A stretch of DNA of 64,000 nt, taken from NCBI GenBank assembly GCA_029204045.2, contig CM055071.1, positions 17,009,161 to 17,073,160 of the forward strand, read 5' to 3'. Below the pieces are notes generated by a model. It did no database searches. It saw only the letters and a list, made by a program, of their open reading frames with translations, and was not told the origin of the DNA. Below, one piece after another: positions 1 through 13,062 of this stretch. Within the stretch, counting starts at the first letter, position 1, and the number at the start of each line of letters is the position of its first letter. The stretch comes from Tillandsia leiboldiana (Eukaryota > Streptophyta > Magnoliopsida > Poales > Bromeliaceae). A program made the position numbers and the translations under genes.

Positions 1-869
1 GGCTTTGCCTAAGGTCCTGTGAGACCAAGAGTGGCGCATGATTGGGTACTTGGGTTTCTGTCTTTGACGCATGATTCTTACTTTGTACCATTGATGTTCA
101 GTTATGTTGATTTCCAGCATTATTATCTGTAGACATACTTTATCACTTGTAGTTCCTTATGCATGATTCTTGTAGATATCTCCTGATTTCCAGTATGTAT
201 GATCTACAGCCTTTATGATTGATTATCACTATTATACCCTAATTTTCAGTATTACTTACCTGCCTAGTTAGCTTATCTGTGGATTACTGATTATCAGTAG
301 ATATTTTATATTCTTCAGCTGTACCTATCGATCTTTACTATCCGCAGATTTTAGTACCCAGTAGGTACGATTAGCTATTTCTCGGCTCGTCGTGCCCACT
401 GGGATACATGTACTGTGTATCTCACACCCCCTGGGTGACCATTTTTCAGGTCGTTCGGGTAGTGGGGTGTCGGGACGATCCAGTGAGGCTGTCACGATAG
501 AGCTGTCACCCTGATGATATATTGATGTCTGAGATCTTGGATGATTGTAGCTGACTTCCATTTATGTTATTTCAGCTACTAGTTTATTTTGATATTTCAG
601 AGATGATAGTATGATATTTCGGACTATTCCTGATGATTAGTATTGTTTAGTGAGATATTTATTGCTCTCTGATTGATGATTTGATTCGCCTAGCCGTGCA
701 TGTATAGGAGAGACTCTATCCGTTGGGATAGGGAGTTTCCTATATGTGTGGCGGTCTGTTACGCCCGTTTTTGCAAACTCTAATTTATAAAAAAAAAAAA
801 TAAAAAAAAATAAAAAAAAAATAAAAATAAAAAAAAAATTAGACTGGATTTTAAACTCGGGGCGTGACA
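1..869 (+). repeat. 3' end of the 5' LTR of element A
   Basis: This stretch is near-identical to 9391-10249. It ends GGCGTGACA and is followed by a primer site. It contains an imperfect hairpin (699-748) about 120 bases from the LTR end and a long A-rich run (789-838). The open frame at 325-561 on the minus strand recurs at 9714-9950 only because the LTR is duplicated; it is not a gene. Confidence 0.9.
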
Positions 870-876
870 GATTTTA

Positions 877-888
877 TGGTATCAGAGC
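877..888 (+). other. Primer binding site of element A
   Basis: TGGTATCAGAGC is complementary to the 3' end of initiator tRNA-Met and lies seven bases after the LTR end. This is the normal minus-strand primer site for this lineage. Confidence 0.9.
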
Positions 889-2828
889 AAAAGGTGTACG
901 GTACCTAGGAAAATTGGTTAGGATCTGGTTAGGATTGAACCCTAGGATGACTTATGACGTGAGAGCGTGGGGTATTTGTCTAGTTGTTAGGAGCTCAGGT
1001 GTATTTTCGCACTATGAGTTGTTTCCAAGTCTTGTCGTTGTGACTACGAGCGGTGTTCGCACGCGCTCTGGGCTTAGTGATCGTGGTGGGTGCAGTGTTA
1101 GCTGCGGGTTTGGTACGAGCCATGGGTTTGATATATCAGTGGAGCCTTAGAGCTCGGATTGTTGGCAGCGGTTAGAGAATCAGCTCACCGCTTTTGCTGG
1201 GATAGTCCAGCAGATGGCTCAGCATCAGATAGTTGCTCTTGTTGCACTGGCCCCACCACCAGTCCAGGTGTTGGAGAAGTCAGTGATCCTCCGGTTGTCC
1301 CCGTGCCACTAGATATAGTACTTTTGTCACAGCCGGGGTTATTAAAATTATGTTGTGACTGCTATTACCGGAGATTCCCCGAATATAGTTATCGGGATGC
1401 CTATGAGGTTAGCAATCTTGTTGCTTTGGACAGAAGGATTCTGACGACACTCAGCAAATATTAGACCTTATTGAATTGTGTCCCAACCCTGATCAGTGTA
1501 AAATAATTTGGGATTCACGATTACTTCGATAGAGATGGTGGTAGCAATGAACGCTTTGGCGCATACATGGTTGATGGATAGGCTAAATTCGGTGATCTAT
1601 GGGCCGATTGAAATCCTGGTTTGAGTTGGATTCAGATTCAGACCCCACCTTTGGTACGAGTTTAGTGGAGTCTTAGTTACTCCTATGAGTATGCAACAAT
1701 TTTAGATGTTGTGGCTACTACTGTGATGAGATATGACTGGAAAGTCTAATATACAGAGTGATGATGATAGCTTGAGGAGTTTGACTTTTTATCCTAAAAG
1801 AATCCGATTTGTAGTTGATTCGCACATTGTGTGTGAATTGGTTTGGAGTCATGATCGTTCCTGACGATATTTGAGCTACGATTGGCGTCGCTAGTGCTGT
1901 GTTAGCAAGTGGTGATGCGTTTAAGGTAATGGAGAACAATGGAATATGCTTCTAGATTCCTGTGAGTAGCCAGAGTCGCACTCATGACCACGAGATGGTA
2001 GAGACCGTTGATATAAGTTTATAGTATCGGCATAGAGATTTGTGTCTTGAGGTATGAGTTATACCTTCTGTTGACTCCGGTGGGAGTCGTGTCCCCAACT
2101 TGATGTTGGCGACAGATCTATAGTATTTCACCTTTCTTTTGATAAGTATGTTGGCTGCAGACAATGTACTGTCGAAAGAGTGGTCTGAAGTACTCTACCT
2201 CGTAAGGGGTAATATCGTGATTGGGTCTACTTGTTTGCTTATCTATATTATAGTCTCCAGGGTTACCCTCTGGACAACGATGTTATAGTTTCAGTGATGA
2301 TACCCCAGACCGTATTAGACCTTAGGTAGGTCTCAGACAGATCGCGTACATGGTAGATTATCCTTGTCGTCACTGTGGACACTTGTCCTAACTTGTGGTC
2401 ACTAGCCACGTTGATGTTGCCAGATTTTGCAACTGAATTGATAATAGAAATATATGGTTTAAGCCCAAAAAGTTGGACAACATGTCCAAATAGGATATTT
2501 TAAGCTTTATGAATGGTGACCTTGGATTGCCATGCTTTATGATGCTAAGAGACTGATCGTGTGATATTTAACCGGCAGTTGTGCGTCCTTAGTAGTCTGA
2601 GGTTTAGTTCTAGCAACTGGTGGTGAAAATTATGCCACAAACGATTGTAAAGTGTAAGAAGAGATTCTCTACCTTATATGATTTCACTTAAGAAAATGAA
2701 TCTAGTGGCTTTTGTCAGTGTTCGGCCTCAATAGTCAGCCTAAACGGGTAAGACCGTTAAGTTCTGCCTGCACAAACTGTAAGTTATGTGAAACCAGAAA
2801 AGAAATTTGACGTGTCCAAATCAAGACT
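889..2828 (+). other. Degenerate internal region of element A (gag to RT position)
   Basis: By position this should hold gag, protease and reverse transcriptase. Only short frames remain (914-1150 and 1159-1464, for example) and I could not recognise a zinc knuckle, DTG or YVDD-type motif. I treat it as decayed coding sequence with large deletions, not as a gene. Confidence 0.55.
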
Positions 2829-3602
2829 GTTAAGTCTTTGAGGAGCTGAACTTGAGGCAGCGCCAATGTCTCGAACTGCTAAAGGACTATGATCTCACTA
2901 TCCAGTACCACCCAGGTCGGGCCAACGTGGTAGCTGATGCCTTGAGCTGAAAGCATGTATCGCCAGAGCTGCTAATGATCACGGAACAGGACCGCTTGAT
3001 TTCTGAGTTCCAACGTCTAGACTTGGAGATCGTTCCTTCGGGGTCTGCCGCTCGACTCTTAGCGATGGTAGTGCAGCCTGTCCTGCTTGATCGCATAAAG
3101 GAGGGACAGCAGTCCGACCCCTCCTTCCAGAAGGTTCGAGAGCTAATATCACTGGGACAGACTGACGATTACCAGCTGCACGCCGATGGCTCTATCCGAT
3201 GCAGGGGCCGTTGGTGTGTTCCAGATAACGGTGAATTAAAGAAGGACATCCTTACTGAGGCGCATCGGTCCTTATATACGGTACCTCCTGGCGGGACTAA
3301 AATGTACCGGGACCTGAAGCAGCATTACTGGTGGCCTGGGATGAAGGCTGACGTGGCGAACTATGTGGCGCAGTGCCTAGTTTGCCAGCAGGTAAAGGCG
3401 GAACACCAGAGACCGGCGGGAAAACTGCAACCGCTTCTTGTACCGGTTCGGAAGTGGGAGCAGATCACGATGGACTTCGTTACCGATCTGCCTCGATCCC
3501 ACCGAAGCCACGTGGGAACGCGAGACAGCCATGATGGAGCGTTTTCCCCATTTATTCGATTCCTAGTTGTACTAAGTTTCGGGGACGAAACTTCTTTTTA
3601 GG
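2829..3602 (+). pseudogene. pol remnant of element A: RNase H tail, integrase N-domain, deleted core, C-terminal tail
   Basis: One frame reads the end of RNase H (motif DYDLTIQYHPGRANVVADAL), a linker, and the integrase zinc-binding region (EAHRSLY, YWWPGMK, CLVCQQVK), then the start of the integrase core (ITMDFVTDLPRS). An in-frame TGA at 2948-2950 stands where this family has Arg, as expected from CGA to TGA. The second zinc-ligand His (usually before PG) reads Pro. At about 3505 the sequence jumps in another frame to the extreme pol C-terminus (EATWERE, then FPHLF). Most of the integrase core and any chromodomain are therefore missing. It cannot be functional. Confidence 0.85.
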
Positions 3603-3611
3603 TGGTAGAGA
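3600..3611 (+). other. Polypurine tract of element A
   Basis: A purine-rich stretch (AGGTGGTAGAGA) lies directly before the TG that opens the 3' LTR. It is the plus-strand primer position. Confidence 0.7.
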
Positions 3612-4400
3612 TGTAGAAACTTGAAATTTTGTTGTAAATAAATGAAAGAGAAGGAATAAAAGGCAAGTTGAAATTTTGAAACATAAGTGACCCCTTTTTC
3701 CTGCAGTGTAAATTGCAGAGTTGCGAGGCTAAAATGTCGCTTTTCAATCCGAGCCTAATATCGAAAATCCGAGATCACTAGTGCGACCGTCTCGCCGAAC
3801 CGTGTGAAAACGATATTAAGCAAGTTCAGATCCGACGGTCGGATCTTCCAGAAATCAACGAAGAAGCGGGCGGGACCCGAGACTTAAGTGAATAATGCTT
3901 GGGACTGTAGATGAATAGTGAACCCTAATTTCGAATACCCCTAAGTGCCAACGTTGGCCAATTCGCTGTCCGGGCTCCGGTCATAACGATCCAGGTAGTC
4001 GATTTGAACAGTTTCATCGTTCTGAACGCAATGGCACTGATGGAATTTCCGTTTGACGACCCTAGAGCCTCGAAAAGCGCGATAACTGTGTTTTGGAATA
4101 GTATTTTATGGACCGAGATTTGATCCGGGCAGTTTCTCGAAAAACAGAAATTGCTACCTGATAGGTCTCGTCGAGCCGGACGTCGTGGCGAAGTCCATTT
4201 TTTCATTTCGACAACCAGAATGCCTCGAAAAGCGTGAAATACGGTGAAAATGTAGCTTTTTTGCACAGTAGTCCCTACATTTTATGTATCGATTTGCGTG
4301 CCACTGCTATGTGAGGGACCTAATGGTGATTGTGAGCTGCTGTGGGGGTCTGAGCTCTGAATACAATAAGATGGAGGGGCAAATTGCAAATTGCACCATG

Positions 4401-4410
4401 TATATAAATA
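4401..4410 (+). promoter_or_regulatory. TATA box in 3' LTR of A
   Basis: TATATAAATA lies about 790 bases into the LTR and 30-40 bases before a C/T-rich CTAAACCC start-like sequence. This is normal spacing for a pol II promoter. Confidence 0.65.
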
Positions 4411-5711
4411 CATGTACACTCGGCTAGGGTTCCACAAACCCTAAACCCGAAGCCCTTCCCCCAGCCGATGCTCCAACGACCTCACCTCCCTCAGCCGCAC
4501 TCTTCGGAGCTACCGCACCGGCCGCCGCCACCTCGTCGCCGGAGAAGGAGGAGAGCAAAGATATCACCCTCTCTCTGTTGGGAAGGAGAGGAGGTGCTCC
4601 CAGAGACCCAGGGTGGCCTGAGCTAAAGCTGAGGACTCCTCGGTGAAGCCGCAACCAAGCCCGAGTGGAGCCGACACCTGGCTCCGCCCTGCGCCGCCGC
4701 GGCCATCTTCTCCTTCCACGGTTTTCCGACGAGGTAAGCTTGTGGAAACTTTTATTTTCAATTGGCCTTTGAACCCTTCTGGAGTGTTCCTGACCTCGAG
4801 AGGAATCTCTCCATGAAGTTTGGGCCGTCGCCGTTGTCTCGATCGTCGGCGGGAGCCCTGTCGCCAGAAATTAGCACTCTTGGCCGCCGCCAGACGCTGC
4901 TGTCATCCGGCCGTCGAATTCAAGATCAGCACCGTTGAGATCTTTCCACCAGTCGACTGCAGCGCCTCCACAAAGTTGGAGGGCCATCGGTGGAAGATCG
5001 GTGCCACGCGGGGAAGCCCTAGAAACCGATTTTCTTCACCTTGGCCGATCTCGGCCGTCCGGCGCCGCCGCTGCCTCCCGCCACCGGCCATCGCCACCAG
5101 AAGCTCCCTGGCACCAACAGGAAACTTTTGGTCCAAGTTGCACCGGCTCGGAGGTGCTCGGCCGGAATCCGCCATTAACGGCCATTGGAGCTCCACCGAG
5201 CTCCGCCGCCGCGCCTTGCCGACGCTCCTAGACACCGGAAAACCGCCCAGGTGAGCTTCTTTGATCCTTAGGAGCTTCTCCATCATGTTGCATTGGTTTA
5301 TCAACATCGGGATTTTTATCTCCAGGGTTGCACCCGATTTGGCTTCATATTGGACTCCGGCCATCTCCGGCGGTCCGAGCTCCGGCCACCTCTACAGGTA
5401 AGACCTATAGGCCATTTATATGCTTCCCATCATTTTGGTTTAGGTCTGGGGCATCCCTGTAACTCGGTTTCCAATGTTGCACCCGAGCCACCCACTTCGG
5501 GCTTGCCTCCGGCCGCCGCCGCCTCCGGCCACCGGCGCTTGACCTGGCTTGAACCAAACATCTTCTGGGACCTTCATTTATCTGGTGCTCCCCTCTGTGG
5601 CAGGTCTGAACCTGTGCTGCTCAAGGTGAACCCAAACCGAGCCTTAGCTTGCATTATTGGTGCACCACCTAGCTCCGGCCACCTCCTCCGGCCGATCTCA
5701 GGCAAGCCACT

Positions 5712-8150
5712 TGTAGTGATTCGGCCCTTGGGGGTATTTTTGACTCACATCTAAACTATTTAAGCCCTTAAGTGGAATAAAATTATTTAATTGTTAAAAG
5801 TTGGCCGGTGTGTGGTGCTGGTATTTTTCTGCGATAGAGCGCGGAAAATGATGACCGACGGTGCGATCGGATCTGAAATCCGATATCGGGATCTCCCGGA
5901 ACGGAATTCTTAGTGATGCGGTGATTAGTCATGCATCGGAATCCGTGCAAAATATCTTGCACCCGTTGGAGATAAGGTGGGTTATCTCGTAGGGGATAAT
6001 TAATTAATTAATTAATTATTCGGTGACGGAAAATAGAATTTTCTTACGTACGAATTAAAGAGGAAATTAATTAAATATATATAATTAAATAATAGGGATT
6101 ATATAAGTGATCCCGATTATCGGAGGGAAAGAAAGGAAAAATAAAACCCTAACCGGTGAGGAGAGAAAGAAAGGGAAAGAAAGGAAAAAGACGAAACCCT
6201 AGCCGGAAGGAAGGAAAATGAAAAAAGAGAAAGAGCCCGATCCTCCCGAACACCGAACCGAAGGCAAGAACGTGACCGGGCGACCTTTCCGTCGATCTTC
6301 GGTGTGTAAAATAATTTTTAGAATTTTTCGGGATTATTCCGTCGTCCTTTTTGTTGAGTTTCGGGCTTCTCCGTTGTCTCCGTTACCGTCGCCGTCACCG
6401 CCGTCGTGCTAGGGCGCGGAACGGGCGACGGAGACGCGCGATGCCGCTAGGGCATCACGCGGAAGATTACGCGGATGGCCGGTCGCCACCGCGAGCGGCG
6501 ACGGAGAAGACCGCGCGGGCCCCCAACCGCGCGGGCACCGCGCGGGGCGCCGCGCGGACGCCGCGCGGCTGCCGCGCGGGCGGCACCCGCCCGGGGCACC
6601 CGCACGGGCGTCGCGCAGGCATCCCCCGCGCGGGCGCCACGCGGGCCCGCACCCGCGCGGGCGCCGTGCGGGGCACTGCGCGAAGCTGCACCCGCGCGGG
6701 CACCGCACGAGGCGCCGCGCCTCGCCGCGTGGGCCGAAACCCACGCAGGCGCCGCCGCGGAGCCGCGCCGCGCGGTTCCGAGCCGCGCGGGGCTCCGACG
6801 GGCAGCGACGGCGGCGCGGGGTTCCGGTTTCCGGCGAATCGGACGGTGTTGGACTTTTCTATCAAAATAAGTAATTTGGGGTTTTCTATTTTGAGATGTT
6901 AGTATGTGTTTTTGACCATAGTTTATCCTTGCGCACTTTTCTTAGGTCCGGGTGCGCAGCGGGAGTGTGTGAAAGATCCGAGTGCTCCGATCTTCCCGCA
7001 ACAAGGTGGGTACTGTTGCTATAAGTGCAACAAGTGCAGTAAGTGCATCTATCATCGTAAAAGTGTTCTTAATATGCCTAACAAAGTAGATGGACTATCT
7101 AACCTTTTGCATGATCGTATTTTATCTTATGTAATAATTATTGCGGCTACGGTCGCGGTGCTAAATACACGCCGATCTTGGCAAATCTGGTTTCGGATGC
7201 TGCACGTACACTGGCGGCTTGGCCCCCGCATAGGTGTACTTTTCCGGAGAAATGGTCTATACGACCCGTGTGCCCCACGAAGTGTGGGGACCTCCTCACG
7301 GCTGCTACAGGTATCGCACTAGCCCCGTGAAGAGGTTAAAAGCATCAAAAGTCCCGCGGGAGAGATCGTTGACTACCCTGTCGGGACGGTGTCACTAAAG
7401 TAAATAAAGTGAGTAAAGTAAGTTGCAGGGTTTTAGCGAAAGGTCCCGGTGTAATCAGTTTGCTCTTCTTTCCTTGTTGTTATTTAAACATCTACTTTGT
7501 TTGTCACTGACTTTACCCACTCCGTGACAGGTGATACTAGGTGCATTAGCCGGGATGGCGGTGAGACTGCGTCACGAGGACCGTAGTCAGAACTCTTGGA
7601 TATATCTCATTTTCCTTTATGCTTTTATTAGTTAATTTGCTTGTGGTTTATATTAGTTGTGGACATGTATTAGTTAGCGCTGTGGATGAGATGTACTTTT
7701 ACGTTTAGATACTTTTAGTGATGTTTCATATGCGGCACGTTTTCATGAAAAGCCAAATGATTTCGAAAATGCTTTCTCAAAACGAAGTGCCATGTGGGCA
7801 CGGGTTTCGCAACCGCTGGTTTTATCCTTTCCAAATGGTGACGCCGCTTTAATAGCTTGCTTGAAAAAAAAAATAAGGTGTCGAGTGGACACCGGTCTTT
7901 TAAAACAGTAGTTAAATCAATGTACTCTGATTGGTGATGTATGTCTACTGTATGGTTGATGGATGATGGATGATGTTGTAAATGAGACGCCGTGCATATA
8001 CAAAGGAGACTCTGTCCGTGGACAGAGAGAATTTGTGTATGTGGCGGTCTGGCACGCACCGGGGATGAGGTTTATGTTATTATATTAAGAAAAAAAATAT
8101 ACACGCAATTTTCCGCTTTGCTTGACTCAAAAAACCCCGGGGGCGTGACA
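5712..8150 (+). mobile_element. Solo LTR B (Tekay-like), 2439 bp
   Basis: It starts TGTAGTGATT and ends GGGGGCGTGACA, with a 5-bp target duplication CCACT at 5707-5711 and 8151-8155. There is no primer site, internal region or second LTR, so this is a solo LTR left by recombination. Removing it and one CCACT rejoins element A's LTR. It includes a TATA-like site, a GC-rich block (6410-6830) and a hairpin (7995-8041) near its 3' end. The long two-strand frames at 6351-6902 arise from GC content and are not genes. Confidence 0.93.
6098..6107 (+). promoter_or_regulatory. TATA-like box in LTR B
   Basis: ATTATATAAG follows an AT-rich stretch and precedes a CCCTAACC-containing leader. The position matches the promoter of related LTRs here. 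Confidence 0.55.
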
Positions 8151-10171
8151 CCACTGGTGAGCCCCGCTGTCCCTAGTCTATGCTTAACACCATGCTTCAG
8201 TTAACTCTAGATTTGGTCAAGTATAAATCAAGTTGGTGCATAGTTGTAATTGGAACCCTAATGTTTATGGGCCAACTTTGTAAATGGGCCTGGTCTCAGC
8301 CCAATCTTGTGAGCACAGCCTCCGTCTTGTCGAAACAAACACGCTGAAACTTACGGCGTCGTTTTTGGATTCCCGGATTGCTAGAACGAGTTGAAACAGT
8401 AAATTAACTCAGGGTTTTTATGCAATTTAAGATTCGTTATGGACCAAAATGCAAATTGGACTTGCTGGCTGTCCTTAGACAGTATTTTAATGCCTACTGG
8501 GCATTTTGTTAGAGTCCCGTGGGCTCTCGTCAATCGGGAATCGGATTTCCGTTCGATAAATCAACGATATTATTCCGTATAAGCACTCCGTTACTGTCGT
8601 GTCGTCGGGATGGGTATGTGTGAGTCTATTACTGATTATAGCTTCTTATTCATGGCCCAGTTATTCAGCACCAGCCTCCCAGTAGCTGTGCGGGAGTTCG
8701 AGGATCTACCTACATCCAGGTGGGTTTATCTTCGGTCCGGGCTTTATCTTTTCGGCCCTCTGGTTGCTTTAGTCCAGTCGGACACCTGTTCTTGATTAGC
8801 CCTGCTGATTTTATCTATATGTTATATGACCTATCTTGACAGACATTGATCTCTTTAGACATATTATGTACACCTGTTTGTCAGCTTTTACATCTGAGTA
8901 CATAGATGTCATGATTCTGATTATGCCTGATATTTCCTGTCACCTATGATGATTTTGCCTGTTCATGATTGTTCCTGATGATTGCATCTATACATCGCAT
9001 GATTTTCTGATAGACACTGATCCCTTAGACACACTACATCTATATATATCTGCTTGTCAGCTTGCATATCCTGATGTATAGATGCCATGATTGATTATTG
9101 CTGCTAGTTTCATGTCATTCGTCATACTGCTTTATTCAGATATGCATGATTGATTCTGATTGATAGATATAGACTGTTGATTCCCGGTTGGGATCTCGGC
9201 ATGTTGCCGACTACCCGGTCTCTTGACCGTGAGATTGAGCATTACAATTTGCCACGCACTGCTGTACTTAACGAACATGGCCGGGGTAGCTTCCCGTGGA
9301 GATTGTTCTTTACCGGTAAAGTGGTCTAGAGGAAAGACCCGTGAGCCCACGATAGCAGGGTTATGTCAGCGGATGGGGTGCCGAACAGTGGCTTTGCCTG
9401 AGGTCCTGTGAGACCAAGAGTGGCGCATGATTGGGTACTTGGGTTTCTGTCTTTGACGCATGATTCTTACTTTGTACCATTGATGTTCAGTTATGTTGAT
9501 TTCCAGCATTATTATCTGTAGACATACTTTATCACTTGTAGTTCCTTATGCATGATTCTTGTAGATATCTCCTGATTTCCAGCATGTATGATCTATTGCC
9601 TTTATGATTGATTATCACTATTATACCCTAATTTTCAGTATTACTTACCTGCTTAGTTAGCTTATCTGTGGATTACTGATTATCAGTAGATATTTTATAT
9701 TCTTCAGTTGTACCTATCGATCTTTACTATCCGCAGATTTTAGTACCCAGTAGGTACGATTAGCTATTTCTCGGCTCGTCGTGCCCACTAGGATACATGT
9801 ACAGTGTATCTCACACCCCCTGGGTGACCATTTTTCAGGTCGTTCGGGTAGTGGGGTGTCGGGACGATCCAGTGAGGCTGTCACGATAGAGCTGTCACCC
9901 TGATGATATATTGATGTCTGAGATCTTGGATGATTGTAGCTGACTTCCATTTATGTTATTTCAGCTTCCAGTTTATTTCGATATTTCAGATTGATGATAG
10001 TATGATATTTCGGACTATTCCTGATGATTAGTATTGTTTAGTGAGATATTTATTGCTCTCTGATTGATGATTTGATTCGCCTAGCCGTGCATGTATAGGA
10101 GAGACTCTATCCATTGGGATAGGGAGTTTCCTATATGTGTGGCGGTCTGTTACGCCCGTTTTTGCAAACTT

Positions 10172-10221
<50 letters not shown>

Positions 10222-12737
10222 GACTTGATTTTAAACTCGGGGCGTGACACGACCACTCACAGTGCAAACAAAGGCCCAAGTACACCACAATCCACCAACA
10301 GCATGCCCACTTTAACACAATTTCACTTATACACACACACACTCTAATTACAACTCCCCAACATACACAACTCCCCAGCATACTCACTTATACACAACTT
10401 CCCAGCATACTCACTTGTGTATGCTCACTTATACACACGCACACTCTGGCACCCTCGCACAGACACATCCAACCCGCTCAGGTAAAAACCGCGTGCCGCG
10501 CACTCAATTCGGGCTCCGCACGACACCTTGCTGAAATCTGCCACAATAGGCGTCGTCCTGAGAGAGAAAAGAGAGAAAAACCATGAAATTCCGTAAATCT
10601 CGGCTCACAAACGAACTCGCGACATCCGGGCAACAACAGCCTCGGCGTGCGCCCACTCAGCCCACCGGCACCGCCCCTGCTCGCTCGCCGACCGCACGCA
10701 GCAGCCGCGCGCGCCGCCCCAGCCGGCCGCGCGCGCTGCCCCTGTCAACCACGCACAGCGCGCGGCCTTGCGGCCCAGCATAGTGCCTGTGCGGCGCTCC
10801 TGCGCGCTTGCCGCGCCCCCCCGCGGCACTCCTCCGCGCAGGCCACGCTCCCCTGCGCGCTCGCTGCGCGCCCGCGCGGTGCATCCGCGAGCCCGCGCGC
10901 ACCTGCGCAGCGCCCGCACTGCCCCCGCGCGGCACCCTGCGCGCTCATGCGCAGCGCCCGCACTGCCCCCGCGCGGCACCCTGCGCGCTCATGCGCAGCG
11001 CGGCCGCCCCGGCCCGCCGCGCGCCGCCCCGCGCCGCCCCGGCGCTCCCGCGGAGCGGCGCCTGCTGCGCAGCGCCCAGCTGCGCGCGCTCACCCAGCAG
11101 CGGCCTGTCCTCCACCCAAGTACAGCAGACCAACCCACAAGCACACACAAAGCTTCCTCAAACCCCTACTCCATCCAACCAACACAAAACCGAAAACCAA
11201 GCTTCATCACAAAAAAACTGCTACATAGATTTACCTTGCAAGGAGATCGACGTGCACGCTCCGCTCGGCTTCTACAGTAGGTCCACACCAATACCATCCG
11301 AAAAATCCATTTTTTTCCTCTCCTCTCTTATTCTTCTTCACTTTCTTCCTCTTTCGATTTTTCCTCTGTTACTCCCTTTTTCCTCTGTTTTGCAAGTTGA
11401 GGGAGATGCTGATGTGGCGCTACTAATTAAGGGGCTTAAGTAGTGGCTTGGGGGGGGGGGGTGGAAGGCAGCTGTACAGACTTAATTAAAATATAACTCC
11501 CACTCTCTCTCTCTCTCTCACTTCCTTTCTTTCTCTTTCTTTCTTTAATTTCCTCACAGGTAAATATAAATTAATTAAATTAAATAATTAATCTCCTTTA
11601 AGGCCAACTCCAAGTCACTTTTTGCCTTCGGGCCTCCGCACCAGTCCGGAACCTCCCGAACTCCGCTGTAATATGAAAATACACATGTCCCAAGTATTTT
11701 CCAATTTTTATGTACACCACTATGGAGTCGAGGCTTTCCCAAAACCAGTCCTCTATCGGCGCGCACTGCCCGAAAAACTCTGAATCAAGCTGGGGCTTCC
11801 GCGTTGATCCGAATCAACCCGAACTCATCTGAAGACACATATGGAACATGCCCGAGGCGTTTTTTCCGCACCACGCCATCTTGCGAAGTCGGTGCGCTCT
11901 ACGAAGTCCCGGTACTCTACACCAGGTAAACACAGCACGCCGCAAACACTGCAAAGGTAACCCAAACGGTATACAATTAATCCAAGAAATGCACAAAAAG
12001 CCGCTGTCCATACAACCAGCCCCGAAAATGGATAATTTTCACTTGCGAGATAAACTCAAAAAATTCCAAAAAAATAATCATTGCGATCTTCGTGGCGAGC
12101 CGATCGAAACGAGTACTTGCATGTCCAAATCCGACACCTGTAGGTCAAGAAACAATTAGAACATCGCCGTAAGCCAAAACCTTCACGAACATAAGCATGC
12201 AGAAACTCAGTCCCAAAGAAGCTTAATTATCACCTTCGAAGAATCCTCCAAAAAATCCAATAAAAATACGGGTGCGTTCCTCACGAAGCGTAGATGTCGA
12301 TCGAGTCCTCATACGTCTCATTCCGATGCCCGTAGATCGAGAAATCACAACAATACTCCTCCGCTGTCCAAATCCTCACAGCGGTACAAGGGGTCAAAAG
12401 ACACCTCGTGAACCGTGCTAAAAACCCAAAATAAGGCAAAGTAATCAACACAAAAATCGAAGCCTTACTCTCAGAAAAACACTGTCGTAGAAATCGTCCA
12501 AAAATTCCTCCTGGTTTGCGCATAGGAAATTTCCGACTGAAGTGAGACGGAAACGGGCCGAAAAAGGGAAACGTCGAGGCGCACTGTAAAACCAAGATCG
12601 CCGCTGCCGAGCCTCCAAAAATCCAGGTGATCCACCACAAGATCAAAAACATAAAGGGGAACAACCTTCCTATAGGGCTCTCTCGGAGAAGGGGTCCAAA
12701 AAGCCCAAAAAAAACAAAAAGAAAGAGGAGAGGGGGG

Positions 12738-12745
12738 TATTTATA
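12738..12745 (-). promoter_or_regulatory. TATA box of LTR D (minus strand)
   Basis: The minus strand reads TATAAATA. Upstream in that orientation (13063-13294) are four CACGTG cores. Confidence 0.65.
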
Positions 12746-13062
12746 GGCCCAGCCCAGCCCATAAGGGAATTCGGATTCGGGCGCCCGAATCCGGCCCACG
12801 GCCTAACACTGTGCGCGCCCGAATCACCTTCGGCGCACCACATCGGCCAACTCCGCGCCCCCCGCGCCCACCAATCACGGCGCGCCGCGTGGCGACGCGG
12901 TCCACGGCGAGAAGCGTGGACCGCGGTTCACGCCGGATCCGCCGGATCACTACGCCCGCCAATGAGCGGGCGACATGTGGCCCAAGGCGGTCCACCGTGC
13001 GCCGCGCCCGGCGCGAATCACGCGCTGTCCCGGCGTGCGTTGATCGACCAATCAACGCGCGC

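Larger units (their letters stand above)
1..10249 (+). mobile_element. Element A: Tekay-like Ty3/gypsy LTR retrotransposon, decayed, left end outside window
   Basis: The last 869 bases of a 5' LTR open the window and are repeated almost exactly at about 9391-10249, the end of the 3' LTR. Between them lie an initiator-Met primer site (877-888), a degenerate internal region and a pol fragment ending in the frame and polypurine tract typical of this lineage. The 3' LTR starts TGTAGAAAC at 3612 and ends GTGACA at 10249, interrupted by solo LTR B. Without B it would be about 4.2 kb. Flanking D sequence resumes at 10250. The left target duplication cannot be checked. The element cannot encode its own transposition. 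Confidence 0.85.
3612..10249 (+). repeat. 3' LTR of element A, split by solo LTR B
   Basis: The LTR starts TGTAGAAAC after the polypurine tract and ends GGCGTGACA. It occupies 3612-5711 and 8156-10249; 5712-8155 is the B insertion plus one target copy. A TATA box (4401-4410) is followed by a CTAAACCC-containing leader. GT-AG-like sites lie in the leader (near 4733 and 5250), so the LTR RNA may be spliced. Open frames at 4820-5754 have no recognisable domain and sit in leader sequence; I do not call them genes. Confidence 0.8.

Noticed and set aside
877..888. tRNA-like match
   Set aside because: Twelve bases complementary to the tRNA 3' end form a primer site; no tRNA body is present here or at the other sites.
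4820..5754. Possible short genes in A's LTR (144 and 153 codons)
   Set aside because: Pro/Arg-rich, overlapped by opposite-strand frames, inside an LTR leader, no domain recognised.
6351..6902. 183-codon Arg-rich frame
   Set aside because: Compositional frame in the GC-rich block of solo LTR B; opposite-strand frames are equally long.
10177..10219. A run as a retroposed poly(A) tail
   Set aside because: It is inside the 3' LTR of A, 30 bases before its end, and has an A-rich counterpart at 789-838 in the 5' LTR, so it is LTR sequence.
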